Of a DNA stretch of 64,000 nucleotides, positions 18,410 through 27,292 are shown one piece after another. The stretch lies in contig CAKRXU010000003.1 in NCBI GenBank assembly GCA_934424575.1, positions 80,012 to 144,011 on the forward strand. Direction: 5' to 3'. Under the pieces are notes generated by a model. It had not been told where the DNA came from. It did no database searches and worked only from the letters and a program-made list of their open reading frames with translations. Each line of letters starts with the position of its first letter. Within the stretch, counting starts at the first letter, position 1. Position numbers and translations under genes: made by a program. This DNA is from an uncultured Blautia sp. Its GTDB lineage: Bacteria; Bacillota; Clostridia; Lachnospirales; Lachnospiraceae.

Positions 18410-18835
18410 GATATTTTGTAAAATATGAAAACCCTGAGGGGGAGCATCTCGAAGTTGCGAAGGCCGAAGCTCCCCCTCAGACACCCCCTGCTTGGCCACG
18501 CCTGGCTGAGGCAGACAGAACGTTATCGACGCTAACTGTTGAGGCTGTTTCGCTGCGCGAAAAGCGCAGCACACAGAGCGAATGCGCCCGTGCATCTTTT
18601 GCCGCCTCACGCTGCGCGTGCAGGCAAAAAGCCCACACTCTGTCTCCACACGGGAAAGCCTTCCCGCGTGGAGACAGATTAGAGGTAAGTTGCCCACAGT
18701 GCTGGATGCACTGTGCGTATCTTGCACCACAAGCGGTGCAAGATACGGGCGTGGCCAGGAGGGGAGCGCGAGGGGAGAACGGCCTTCGCAACTTCGAGTG
18801 CCCTCCCCTCGCAGGTTTCCATATTTCCAAATATG
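18410..18835 (+). repeat. nested inverted-repeat element, MITE-like or large structured RNA candidate
   Basis: A GC-rich 426-bp block in an AT-rich gap. Its ends are imperfect terminal inverted repeats (18410-18443 versus 18805-18835). An 18-bp perfect inverted repeat (18448-18465/18781-18798) and a 10-bp one (18493-18502/18748-18757) lie further in. The core holds five tight hairpins: 18552-18570; 18597-18629; 18640-18677; 18695-18715 (8 bp); and 18717-18746 (12 bp perfect). The 5' long-range arm can instead fold locally (18434-18445/18469-18480, 12 bp), so two mutually exclusive folds exist. No credible coding frame was seen. It could be a miniature mobile element, a dispersed repeat, or a functional RNA in the fhs-fchA transcript. 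Confidence 0.6.
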
Positions 18836-18873
18836 AAAAAAATATTATAAAAAAAGAAAAAAGAAAAATCATA

Positions 18874-18905
18874 AAAGACCCCTCTTTTATTGGGTCACTT
18901 TTTTC
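18874..18905 (+). terminator. terminator-like hairpin in the fchA leader
   Basis: GACCC (18877-18881) pairs with GGGTC (18892-18896), extended by A/T pairs, and is followed by CACTTTTTTC directly before the fchA Shine-Dalgarno. The stem is weak and could be an attenuator or a residual terminator. Confidence 0.35.
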
Positions 18906-18918
18906 AGGAGGAGAAAAA

Positions 18919-19548
18919 ATGGGATTTTCTACAAGTACATGCACAGAATTCGTCGAAGTTCTCGCTTCTAAAGCCCCGGTACCGGGCGGCGGTGGAGCTT
19001 CTGCTCTGGTAGGCGCGGTTGGAACTGCACTTGGCAATATGGTAGGCAGCCTTACCGTAGGCAAAAAGAAATACGCAGACGTAGAAGACGAAATGTGGGA
19101 GCTCAAAGCAAAATGCGATCAGCTCCAGAAAGACTTCCTTCGTCTGATCGAAAGAGACGCAGAAGTTTTTGAGCCGCTCTCCAAAGCATATGGCATGCCA
19201 AAAGAAACTGAAGAAGAAAAAGCAGAAAAAGCCCGTGTTATGGAGATCGTGCTGAAAGATGCCTGCTCCGTACCGATGGAGATCATGGAGAAATGCTGTG
19301 AAGCGATCGAATTGATCGTTGAATTCGGCGCAAAGGGTTCCAAACTGGCGATCAGTGATGCCGGTGTTGGAGCAGCTTTCTGCAAAGCAGCTTTACAGGG
19401 TGCCAGCCTGAATGTCTACATCAACACAAAATCCATGGCAGACAGAGAATACGCAGAAGAACTCAACAAAAAAGCAGATGCAATGCTTGAGAAATACACC
19501 AAGATGGCAGATGAGACATTCGAAAGTGTTCTTGGCAGATTAAAATAA
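18919..19548 (+). CDS. fchA: methenyltetrahydrofolate cyclohydrolase (FchA, cyclodeaminase family)
   Basis: A 209-residue helical protein of the formiminotransferase-cyclodeaminase family. In acetogens it interconverts formyl-THF and methenyl-THF. The signature PVPGGGGASALVGAVGTALG lies near residues 22-41, and GKKKYADVEDEM follows. The start is fixed by CAGGAGGAG 6 nt upstream of this ATG. Upstream in-frame codons run through the structured element and are not coding. FolD downstream also has cyclohydrolase activity, so the step may be shared. Confidence 0.9.
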   Translation: MGFSTSTCTEFVEVLASKAPVPGGGGASALVGAVGTALGNMVGSLTVGKKKYADVEDEMWELKAKCDQLQKDFLRLIERDAEVFEPLSKAYGMPKETEEEKAEKARVMEIVLKDACSVPMEIMEKCCEAIELIVEFGAKGSKLAISDAGVGAAFCKAALQGASLNVYINTKSMADREYAEELNKKADAMLEKYTKMADETFESVLGRLK

Positions 19549-19579
19549 TCAGCAACAAAATAGCGGAGGAAATACAAAA

Positions 19580-20434
19580 ATGGCAAAGCAGTTATTAGGT
19601 AAAGAAGTAACAGCAGCACTGAATGAAAAGATCAAAGCAAACGTAGCAGAATTACAGGGCAAAGGCGTAAACCCGACACTCTGCATCATTCGTGTTGGCG
19701 AAAACCCAAGCGATATTTCTTATGAAAGAGGAGCAACAAAACGCTGCGAGACTCTTGGCGTAGCATGTGAGAAGATCCTTCTTCCGGGAGATGTAACTCA
19801 GGAAGAACTCCTTGCAACCATCGACAAAGTAAACAAAGACGACCACATCCACGGCGTTCTTCTGTTCCGTCCGCTTCCGAAACATCTGGATCAGGCAGTG
19901 ATCGAAAATGCACTTGCTGCAGAAAAAGACGTTGACTGCATGACAGATCTTTCCATGTCCGGCGTATTCACCGGTAAAAAAATCGGTTTCCCGCCATGTA
20001 CACCACAGGCATGCATGGAGATCCTGGATCATTACGGAATCGACTGCACAGGCAAAAAAGCCGTTGTTATCGGAAGAAGCCTTGTAGTTGGAAAACCGGC
20101 AGCCATGATGCTGGTTAAGAAAAACGCAACCGTAACGATCTGCCACACAAGAACCGTTGATATGCCGTCTGTTGCAAAAGAAGCAGACATCGTGATCGTA
20201 GCAGCTGGACGCGCAGGCGTTGTTGGTGCTGATTATGTCAGAGAAGGACAGACCATCATCGATGTAGGTATCAACGTAAATGCAGAAGGCAAACTCTGTG
20301 GAGACGTTGACTACGCTGCAGTTGAGCCGATCGTTGATGCGATCACACCAGTTCCTGGCGGAGTTGGAAGCGTTACCACATCCGTTCTTGTAGGACATGT
20401 AGTAGAAGCTGCAATGAGAAAGGTAAATGGATGA
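19580..20434 (+). CDS. folD: bifunctional methylene-THF dehydrogenase/methenyl-THF cyclohydrolase
   Basis: A 284-residue FolD, which interconverts formyl-, methenyl- and methylene-THF with NAD(P). The catalytic Lys/Tyr region SDISYERGATKRCETLG is present. So are the PCTPQACMEILD motif and the Rossmann segment AVVIGRSLVVGKPAAMML. The C-terminal PVPGGVGSVTTSVL motif is also conserved. CGGAGG precedes the ATG. With fhs, fchA and metF it completes the folate steps from formate to methyl-THF. Confidence 0.97.
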   Translation: MAKQLLGKEVTAALNEKIKANVAELQGKGVNPTLCIIRVGENPSDISYERGATKRCETLGVACEKILLPGDVTQEELLATIDKVNKDDHIHGVLLFRPLPKHLDQAVIENALAAEKDVDCMTDLSMSGVFTGKKIGFPPCTPQACMEILDHYGIDCTGKKAVVIGRSLVVGKPAAMMLVKKNATVTICHTRTVDMPSVAKEADIVIVAAGRAGVVGADYVREGQTIIDVGINVNAEGKLCGDVDYAAVEPIVDAITPVPGGVGSVTTSVLVGHVVEAAMRKVNG

Positions 20435-20963
20435 TTCGAAACAAAAAAGCAATGCTCTTTTGTTCACAGATGATACTGACAGGTGCCCTTATAACAGGGG
20501 CACCTTGTCTGGTATTTGGGGACAATGGAGAAAATTCAGAGAATATCCGTCCGCATCTCTGAAAGAAGGCGGTGCAGAGACGATAGATGATTTCTGCACG
20601 ATCATTCTGGAAGAAGCAAATGCCAGAGGCGTCCGGGGAGAAGTAGTCTTCGAACAGGCAATGCTCGAGACCGGCTGGCTCCAGTACGGCGGCGATTCCG
20701 GAATCTCCCAGTACAATTTCGCAGGACTCGGAACCACATTTACTGAGCAATCTCAAAGAGGAGTAAGTGAGATGTTAGACATCTCCACAATAGTCACCAA
20801 TAGTATGTCCCCACACAGACCCACCTTCCCCATAAGAATCCTCCCGACTCAGGGAGTCCCTACAAATCCCCAACCCATTCAAACGAAAACCTTCCGACCT
20901 GAACCACCAAGGAAATCTTTCACAATCCCCCATACAAAAACAAAATTCCCGTCAAACACCTAG
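20427..20963 (+). pseudogene. decayed glucosaminidase-domain protein fragment
   Basis: An open frame of 178 codons overlaps the folD stop. Only residues 51-104 resemble a protein family: the N-acetylglucosaminidase (Flg_Gluc/LytG-like) core, with EEANARGVRGEVVFEQAM and GGDSGISQYNFAGLGTT. Intact enzymes continue past this point and have an export signal. Here the tail is Pro/Thr/Lys-rich and unlike the family, and no signal peptide is seen. It is best read as a truncated remnant of a cell-wall hydrolase. A short active protein cannot be excluded. Confidence 0.6.
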
Positions 20964-21024
20964 CCCAGGGTGTGCAGAGGGACTGGTCAAGTCCCTTTGC
21001 AGCTTTACCTTGCTTCCCCAAAGC

Positions 21025-21058
21025 AAAAAAAGGCCCAGGGAACAAATTTCCCCAGACC
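21025..21058 (-). terminator. terminator of the minus-strand hydrogenase gene
   Basis: An 11-bp stem allowing G-U pairs (21048-21058 with 21032-21042) has a 5-nt loop. On the minus strand it is followed by seven T (21025-21031). It lies 43 bp past the stop codon. A separate hairpin at 20973-21001 faces the other way. Confidence 0.7.
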
Positions 21059-21100
21059 CAAAAAACAAATTTTTTACACTTGCTTTTTTCCAAAAAAATC

Positions 21101-22606
21101 TCAAGAAAGCTCAATTTCCTTCAATTCTTTCGCCGGCAGTTTCTTAGAAGAACCTGCCACAAACTTCTTAAGTGCCTTAGAAGACTTCGCAATCGGCACA
21201 TTCGTACCAGCACCGCCCATGCATCCTCCAGGACAAGCCATACCCTCGATCATGCAGCCCTTAAGTTTCCCGGCTTTCGCCAAAGCCAGCATCTTCTTAC
21301 ACTCTGCCAGGCTCTCCGCATGCTCAATATGCACCGGAACTTCCGGATAATATTCCTTCAGACAGGCCTCGATCGCACCTGCAACACCACCTGCGACTGC
21401 ATATCCACGTCCGGCGGCAGTAGCATCATGCAGGGAACCTTCCTCCTCAAAGGAAGCCGGCTCGATCTCACGCGCATCAAACATCGCATCCAGTTCCTCA
21501 AAAGTCAGAACAAAATCCACATCGCTTCGTACACTATGGCGCATTGCTTCCAGCTTTTTGGAAGCACAAGGTCCAATGAAAACAACCTTCGCATCCGGAT
21601 CATCCTGCTTTACCTTACGCGCAGTGGCAACCATAGGAGTCAGCTCCTGTGAGATATTGTCGATCATGGTCGGGAAGAATTTTTTTGCCATCATGGACCA
21701 GGACGGACAGCAGGAAGTCAGAAGGAACGGAAGATTTCCTGTCGAAACCTCATGGGCATAATGATGTGCCTCAGAGATCGCACCGACATCTGCACCAAAC
21801 GCAACCTCATGAACATCAGAAAAACCAAGAACCTGCAGAGCAGTCTTGAACTTGCCAGGAGTCACATCATCACCAAACTGACCGATATAAGCCGGTGCAA
21901 CGATCGCAACGATCTTATCGCCGTCACGAAGCGCATGTGCAAGCTGGAAGATCTGAGACTTATCAGAGATCGCACCGAACGGACAGCTTACCATACACAT
22001 ACCACAGGAAACACATTTATCCTCCAGAATGCTCGCACGGCCCTGCTCATCACTTCCGATCGCCTTGACACCACATGCCTGCTCGCACGGGCGTACGTTG
22101 TGGGAAATCGCATCATAAGGACAGGCTGCTTTACATTTTCCGCATTTTACACATTTTTCCTGATCGATAAAAGACTTTCCGTCCTTCATAGAGATCGCAC
22201 CCTTCGGACAGGCCTGCATACATGGATGGGCAACACATCCGCGGCACATGTTGCTGACAATGTATTGGTTTGGAGGACAGGCTGCACATGCAGACGGGAT
22301 CACCTGCATAAGCGGCGGCTCATAATATTTCTCATTGATATTGCTGGCAGCAAGACCGTCGGTCAGATGGACCGCCTTGCTTTCCGGACGAAGAGAAAGA
22401 CCCATGGCGAGACGGACTCTTTCACTTGCAACGGCACGTTCTCTGTAAATACTCTCACGGTACTGGGCAGTTTCACTGACGATATTGTATGGGATGGATT
22501 CAATATCATGGATCAGGTTTTCGTCAGAAGATTCAAATCCGGCCTTTGCCACTTCAGTATAAACCTGGTGTCGGATCTCTCTGACTGGAGTATCATAATT
22601 TCGCAT
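21101..22606 (-). CDS. monomeric ferredoxin-type [FeFe]-hydrogenase
   Basis: A 501-residue [FeFe]-hydrogenase with several N-terminal [4Fe-4S] ferredoxin motifs (CVKCGKCKAACPYDA, CVSCGMCMVSCPFGA and a CRGCVAHPCMQACP segment). The C-terminal H-cluster domain has the three signature blocks TSCCPSW, GPCASKK and EGMACPGGCMGGAG. There is no NuoG-type [2Fe-2S] domain, so it is not the bifurcating HydA. Its architecture resembles group B enzymes, whose role is unsettled: H2 uptake, H2 production or sensing. GGAGAT precedes the ATG on the minus strand. It diverges from hydCBA. Confidence 0.9.
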   Translation of the reverse strand: MRNYDTPVREIRHQVYTEVAKAGFESSDENLIHDIESIPYNIVSETAQYRESIYRERAVASERVRLAMGLSLRPESKAVHLTDGLAASNINEKYYEPPLMQVIPSACAACPPNQYIVSNMCRGCVAHPCMQACPKGAISMKDGKSFIDQEKCVKCGKCKAACPYDAISHNVRPCEQACGVKAIGSDEQGRASILEDKCVSCGMCMVSCPFGAISDKSQIFQLAHALRDGDKIVAIVAPAYIGQFGDDVTPGKFKTALQVLGFSDVHEVAFGADVGAISEAHHYAHEVSTGNLPFLLTSCCPSWSMMAKKFFPTMIDNISQELTPMVATARKVKQDDPDAKVVFIGPCASKKLEAMRHSVRSDVDFVLTFEELDAMFDAREIEPASFEEEGSLHDATAAGRGYAVAGGVAGAIEACLKEYYPEVPVHIEHAESLAECKKMLALAKAGKLKGCMIEGMACPGGCMGGAGTNVPIAKSSKALKKFVAGSSKKLPAKELKEIELS

Positions 22607-22654
22607 ATCTATTTCATCTCCTTAAATAAGAAAAATTTTCATCTACCGTTCCCT

Positions 22655-22683
22655 ATAATATAGGAAAGAATTCCCAAAATCAA
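22655..22683 (-). promoter_or_regulatory. promoter of the monomeric hydrogenase gene
   Basis: On the minus strand, TTGATT (22678-22683), a 17-bp spacer and TATTAT (22655-22660) lie about 50 bp upstream of the start codon. Confidence 0.6.
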
Positions 22684-22823
22684 TTCGAAAATGCAAAATT
22701 CCTGTACTTTTCGAAGCACATAAGAGAAACAAAATGAGAAACACTTTACTATAGCAAAATAGATTGATAAAAAATTATAAAATCTGTTAAAAAATACACA
22801 ATAATACGAAAAACATAAAAAAC

Positions 22824-22886
22824 TTGAATAAATTAATTCAATCTTCCTATATTTTACTTGTATAATTTGACTACTTAATGTATAAT
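22824..22886 (+). promoter_or_regulatory. hydCBA promoter with upstream inverted repeat
   Basis: TTGTAT (22858-22863), a 17-bp spacer and a perfect TATAAT (22881-22886) face hydC. An 18-bp near-palindrome (22824-22841, TTGAATAAATTAATTCAA, 8 of 9 positions symmetric) lies just upstream and could be an operator. It is only loosely like a Rex site. The rest of the 22607-22964 divergent gap is plain AT-rich sequence. Confidence 0.6.
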
Positions 22887-22964
22887 GAAATACAACAAGG
22901 CTGTGTAAATTATACAAAATAATGGGCGCAGACAAAAGTAAATTTTTAACAAGGAGGGAATTGA

Positions 22965-23444
22965 ATGTTAGATCAGTCTTATTACACGAAGACAGATGAG
23001 ATCATCGAGCATTACGGACCGAAAGCAGCATCACTGATTCCGATCATGCAGGATATCCAGGCGGAGTACCGCTACCTGCCGGGAGAGCTTCTGACCTATG
23101 TTGCATCCAAGATTGGAGTGACCGAGGCGAAGGCATACAGCGTCGCTACTTTTTATGAGAACTTTTCCTTTGAGCCAAAAGGCAAATATGTGATCAAGGT
23201 CTGTGACGGAACAGCCTGTCATGTGCGTAAATCCATGCCTGTCAAGGAAGCTCTCATGAAGGAGCTTGGACTCAGCAACAAGAAGCATACAACGGATGAT
23301 ATGCTTTTCACAGTAGAAACGGTTTCCTGTCTTGGTGCATGCGGACTCGCACCGACCCTTACCGTAAATGACGAAGTACATCCGAAGATGACTCCTGAGA
23401 AAGCTATTGATCTGTTAAACGAATTGAGAGGTGAGACGGTATGA
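22965..23444 (+). CDS. hydC: bifurcating hydrogenase subunit HydC (NuoE-like)
   Basis: A 159-residue thioredoxin-fold [2Fe-2S] protein like NuoE. The cluster ligands are in CDGTACHVRKS and VSCLGACGLAP (the CX4C ... CX3C pattern). It passes electrons between the NAD-binding HydB and the hydrogenase HydA. AAGGAGG precedes the ATG. Its stop overlaps the hydB start (ATGA), giving tight coupling. Length is normal for the family. Confidence 0.93.
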   Translation: MLDQSYYTKTDEIIEHYGPKAASLIPIMQDIQAEYRYLPGELLTYVASKIGVTEAKAYSVATFYENFSFEPKGKYVIKVCDGTACHVRKSMPVKEALMKELGLSNKKHTTDDMLFTVETVSCLGACGLAPTLTVNDEVHPKMTPEKAIDLLNELRGETV

Positions 23445-25312
23445 GTATTGTGAGTAAAGAAGATCTGCTCCAGAAGCAGGCCGAAGCAAAGAATACCCTG
23501 GAAACTTTTACCTGTCGTGTGCTTGTCTGTTCAGGTACCGGATGTATCGCCTCCGGCGCGCAGAAGATTTACGACGAAATGGCGAAGCTGTGTGAGAATC
23601 TCGACTGGGTAAGCGTAGAAATGCAGAAGGATGTTCCACATGTCGGCGTTGTCAAGACCGGATGCCAGGGCTTATGTGAACTTGGACCTCTGATGAAGAT
23701 TGAACCATATGATTACCAGTACGTACATGTGCAGGTAGAGGACTGTAAGGAAATCGTAGAGCGCACTGTAATGGAAGGAGAACCGGTTACCCGTCTGTTT
23801 TACCGTGACCATGATACAGTCTGTCCTCATCCGTCAGACATTCCTTTCCTGAATCAGCAGACCAGGATCGTTCTGGAAAACTGCGGAAATATCAACGCAG
23901 AATCCATTGATGAATATATCGCAGTAGGCGGCTTCCAGGCTATGGCCAAAGCTTTCTTCGACATGACTCCACAGGATGTCATCGATGAAGTGACCAAATC
24001 CGGACTTCGCGGACGTGGCGGCGCTGGTTTCCCGGCCGGCAAGAAATGGTCTCAGGTTGCACGCCAGAAAGAAAAAGTACGCTACGTAGTATGTAACGGT
24101 GATGAAGGTGACCCGGGTGCATTCATGGATGGTTCCGTAATGGAAGGTGATCCATACAAGATGATCGAAGGTATGACCATCGCCGCATACGCAGTAGGCG
24201 CAGAGAATGGTTATATCTATGTTCGCGCAGAGTATCCGCTTTCTGTTAAGCGTCTCCGCATGGCGATCGAGCAGGCAGAGGCTTATGGACTCCTCGGCGA
24301 TAACATCCTCGGTTCTGGTGTAAACTTCCACTTACATATCAACCGTGGAGCCGGTGCGTTCGTTTGTGGTGAAGGTTCTGCCCTTACCGCATCCATCGAA
24401 GGCAAACGAGGCATGCCGCGTGTCAAACCACCTCGTACTGTAGAGAAGGGACTCTGGGAGAAACCAACTGTCCTCAATAACGTAGAAACCTATGCCAACG
24501 TTCCGAAGATCATCCTTCAGGGTGCTGACTGGTTCCGTACCATCGGAACAGAGGGAAGCCCGGGAACCAAGACATTCTCCCTTACCGGTGCGATCGAGAA
24601 TACCGGTCTTATCGAAGTTCCTATGGGAACCAGCCTCCGTCATATCATTTATGACATCGGCGGCGGTCTCAAGAGCGGCGCTGCATTCAAGGGCGTACAG
24701 ATTGGTGGACCATCCGGTGGATGTCTGATCGAAGATCAGATCGACCGTCCTCTGGACTTTGACTCTGTCAAATCTCTCGATGCGATCATGGGTTCCGGCG
24801 GTCTCGTAGTTATGGACGAGAATACCTGTATGGTTGAAGTTGCCAGATTCTTCATGAACTTTACACAGCGTGAGAGCTGCGGTAAATGCGTTCCGTGCCG
24901 TGAGGGTACCAAACGTATGCTCGAGATCCTTGAGAAGATCGTAGATGGCAAGGGCGAGATGTCCGATCTCGACGAACTGGAAGAACTTGCGACCATGGTT
25001 CAGAGCATGGCTCTGTGCGGCCTCGGCAAGAGTGCCCCGCTTCCTGTTATCAGTACACTGAAACGCTTCCGTGATGAATATGAGGAGCATATCCGCGACA
25101 AGAAATGCCGTGCAAAAGTCTGTACAGCACTTCGTAAATTCCACATTAATCCGGAATTCTGTATCGGCTGCGGCAAATGTGCAAAGAACTGCCCGGCAGG
25201 TGCGATCAGCGGAAAGATCAAATCCCCATATCACATCAACAATGACGTATGTATCAAGTGCGGTTCCTGTAAGGACAACTGTAACTTTGATGCGGTTTAT
25301 GTGGAAGCATAG
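23441..25312 (+). CDS. hydB: bifurcating hydrogenase subunit HydB (NuoF-like)
   Basis: A 623-residue flavoprotein that binds NAD(H) and FMN and carries Fe-S clusters. In order: an N-terminal [2Fe-2S] thioredoxin-like domain (CSGTGCIASG, TGCQGLCELGP); the NuoF core with the Gly-rich FMN/NADH loop GLRGRGGAGFPAGKKW; the [4Fe-4S] motif ESCGKCVPCREGTKRML; and a C-terminal 2[4Fe-4S] ferredoxin (CIGCGKCAKNCPAGAI, CIKCGSCKDNC). With HydA and HydC it couples H2 oxidation to NAD and ferredoxin reduction, feeding the Wood-Ljungdahl enzymes. Confidence 0.95.
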   Translation: MSIVSKEDLLQKQAEAKNTLETFTCRVLVCSGTGCIASGAQKIYDEMAKLCENLDWVSVEMQKDVPHVGVVKTGCQGLCELGPLMKIEPYDYQYVHVQVEDCKEIVERTVMEGEPVTRLFYRDHDTVCPHPSDIPFLNQQTRIVLENCGNINAESIDEYIAVGGFQAMAKAFFDMTPQDVIDEVTKSGLRGRGGAGFPAGKKWSQVARQKEKVRYVVCNGDEGDPGAFMDGSVMEGDPYKMIEGMTIAAYAVGAENGYIYVRAEYPLSVKRLRMAIEQAEAYGLLGDNILGSGVNFHLHINRGAGAFVCGEGSALTASIEGKRGMPRVKPPRTVEKGLWEKPTVLNNVETYANVPKIILQGADWFRTIGTEGSPGTKTFSLTGAIENTGLIEVPMGTSLRHIIYDIGGGLKSGAAFKGVQIGGPSGGCLIEDQIDRPLDFDSVKSLDAIMGSGGLVVMDENTCMVEVARFFMNFTQRESCGKCVPCREGTKRMLEILEKIVDGKGEMSDLDELEELATMVQSMALCGLGKSAPLPVISTLKRFRDEYEEHIRDKKCRAKVCTALRKFHINPEFCIGCGKCAKNCPAGAISGKIKSPYHINNDVCIKCGSCKDNCNFDAVYVEA

Positions 25313-25327
25313 GAAGGAGGCTGACTT

Positions 25328-27016
25328 ATGGGTACAATGACAATTGACGGTAGAAAAGTTGAATTTACCGATGAAAGAAACGTCCTGACCGTTATCCGTA
25401 ACGCAGGCATCGATATTCCGACACTGTGCTATCATTCGGAGCTCTCTACATTCGGAGCATGCCGTTTATGTACAGTAGAGGACGACAGAGGCAAAACCTT
25501 TGCTTCCTGTTCAGAAGTACCGCGCGATGGTATGGTTATCCATACCAACACCAACAAATTAAGAAACTATCGTAAACTGATCGTGGAACTGCTCCTTGCA
25601 GCACATTGCCGTGACTGTACGACCTGTATCAAGAGCGGTGAGTGCGTTCTCCAGGAACTGGCACATCGTCTCGGTGTAAGAACCGTCCGTTTCCAGAACA
25701 CAAGAGAGCAGCATGAACTGGATTTCAGTTCTCCATCTATCGTTCGCGATCCGAATAAATGTATCCTCTGTGGAAACTGTGTACGTGCCTGCGAGGAAAT
25801 CCAGGGAATCGGTGCACTCGGATTTGCATTCCGTGGAACAGAAGCCATGGTTATGCCGGCATTCAATAAGAAGATTGCCGAGACACAGTGCGTAAACTGT
25901 GGACAGTGCCGTGCATTCTGTCCGACAGGAGCTATTTCCATCCATACCAACACAGACAAAGTCTTTAAGGCACTCGCAGATCCAGATATCCGTGTGGTTG
26001 CACAGATCGCACCTGCAGTACGTGTTGCAGTAGGTGATCATTACGGACTCCAGAAGGGCCGCAGTGTAATGGGCAAGATCGTCAATGCACTTCACCGTAT
26101 GGGCTTTGACGAAGTTTATGACACTACTTTCAGTGCCGACCTTACCATCATGGAAGAAAGTGCAGAATTCCTTAACCGTATCGAGAAAGGTGAGAAACTT
26201 CCGCTTCTGACATCCTGCTGTCCGGCATGGGTTAAATTTATCACAGATCAGTACAAGGATTACATCCCGAATATTTCTACCTGCAGGTCCCCACAGGGAA
26301 TGCTTTCCGCAGTTATCAAGGAATACTTCCGTGATCCGGAACATGCCCAGGGAAAGAAGACCGTTATGGTTTCCATCATGCCATGTACTGCCAAGAAAGC
26401 AGAGGCAGTTCGCCCGAACAGCTACACACATGGTGAAAAAGATACCGATATCGTTATCACAACCACAGAGCTTCTTCGCATGATCGACAACTTTGGACTT
26501 GATTTTGCAGGACTTGAGCCAGAAGCATGTGATATGCCGTTTGGATTCGGTTCCGGCGGTGGTGTTATCTTTGGTGTTACCGGTGGTGTTACAGAGGCAG
26601 TGATCCGCCGTCTGACCCCGGATCACAGCAAAGAAACAATGCGAGAGATCGCTGAATGTGGTGTTCGTGGAGATGAGGGAATCAAGGAATTCTCTATCCC
26701 ATACAAAGGAATGGAAGTCAAGATCTGCGTAGCCAGCGGACTTGCCAATGCAAGGATCGTTATGGACCGTGTAAAGAACGGCGAAGCAGAATACCATCTG
26801 ATCGAAGTTATGGCATGTCGTCGTGGCTGTATTATGGGTGGCGGTCAGCCGACCAGATCCGGTGACAGGACCAAGGCAGCCAGAGCAAAAGGTCTGTACA
26901 ATGCAGATAATACTACGATCATCAAGAAATCCGACGAGAACCCGATGGTACTCGAACTTTACCAGGGACTTCTCAAGGGCAAAGAGCACGAACTGCTCCA
27001 CAACGAATTTTATTAA
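25328..27016 (+). CDS. hydA: bifurcating [FeFe]-hydrogenase catalytic subunit HydA
   Basis: A 562-residue hydrogenase with an N-terminal [2Fe-2S] domain (CYHSELSTFGACRLC). A His/Cys3 [4Fe-4S] site (HCRDCTTCIKSGEC) and two ferredoxin clusters (CILCGNCVRACEE, CVNCGQCRAFCPTGA) follow. The H-cluster domain carries TSCCPAW, MPCTAKKAE and MACRRGCIMGGGQP. Length is somewhat shorter than the Thermotoga HydA (about 645), with no extra C-terminal domain. GGAAGGAGG precedes the ATG. It is the last gene of hydCBA and is followed by a terminator. Confidence 0.95.
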   Translation: MGTMTIDGRKVEFTDERNVLTVIRNAGIDIPTLCYHSELSTFGACRLCTVEDDRGKTFASCSEVPRDGMVIHTNTNKLRNYRKLIVELLLAAHCRDCTTCIKSGECVLQELAHRLGVRTVRFQNTREQHELDFSSPSIVRDPNKCILCGNCVRACEEIQGIGALGFAFRGTEAMVMPAFNKKIAETQCVNCGQCRAFCPTGAISIHTNTDKVFKALADPDIRVVAQIAPAVRVAVGDHYGLQKGRSVMGKIVNALHRMGFDEVYDTTFSADLTIMEESAEFLNRIEKGEKLPLLTSCCPAWVKFITDQYKDYIPNISTCRSPQGMLSAVIKEYFRDPEHAQGKKTVMVSIMPCTAKKAEAVRPNSYTHGEKDTDIVITTTELLRMIDNFGLDFAGLEPEACDMPFGFGSGGGVIFGVTGGVTEAVIRRLTPDHSKETMREIAECGVRGDEGIKEFSIPYKGMEVKICVASGLANARIVMDRVKNGEAEYHLIEVMACRRGCIMGGGQPTRSGDRTKAARAKGLYNADNTTIIKKSDENPMVLELYQGLLKGKEHELLHNEFY

Positions 27017-27114
27017 TTCCTTATAACTTCCGAGGGGGGAAGTAAGCAGAGTGAAATAAATAAACATTCATGATCAGATTTTTGCCATAGGAAATCTATC
27101 AGACAAAAAAGATG

Positions 27115-27166
27115 ACCAGACTCCATGAAGAGAGATGCTTCGACAGGAGTCTGGTTGTTTTGTTTT
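27115..27166 (+). terminator. terminator of the hydCBA unit
   Basis: A 10-bp perfect stem (27115-27124/27146-27155) with a small inner stem is followed by TGTTTTGTTTT. Confidence 0.8.
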
Positions 27167-27189
27167 ATATTTTGTTTTTTCTCAGATAC

Positions 27190-27218
27190 TTGCAGATTCA
27201 CGCGAGATAGTCTACAAT
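27190..27218 (+). promoter_or_regulatory. promoter of the fumarase genes
   Basis: TTGCAG (27190-27195), a 17-bp spacer and TACAAT (27213-27218) lie about 75 bp upstream of the fumarase alpha start and after the hyd terminator. Confidence 0.6.
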
Positions 27219-27292
27219 AAAGTCAAAAGTGCCAGAAAAACAGCGAATATCCCGGCTGTCGGCACAAAAACGAAAGATAGGAGTAAATGCAA

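Noticed and set aside
18477..19106. 209-codon minus-strand frame across the structured element and the fchA start
   Set aside because: It is antisense to fchA and runs through hairpin DNA. Its composition is odd and no domain is seen, so it is an effect of the GC-rich repeat.
21752..22663. 303-codon plus-strand frame
   Set aside because: It lies wholly antisense to the clear hydrogenase gene and has no family motif.
22824..22841. firm call of a Rex binding site upstream of hydC
   Set aside because: The palindrome lacks the typical TTGTTAA...TTAACAA form, so it is only kept as a possible operator.
24332..27067. long minus-strand frames opposite hydB and hydA
   Set aside because: They are Cys/Phe-rich mirror frames of strongly coding genes, with no ribosome binding sites or domains.
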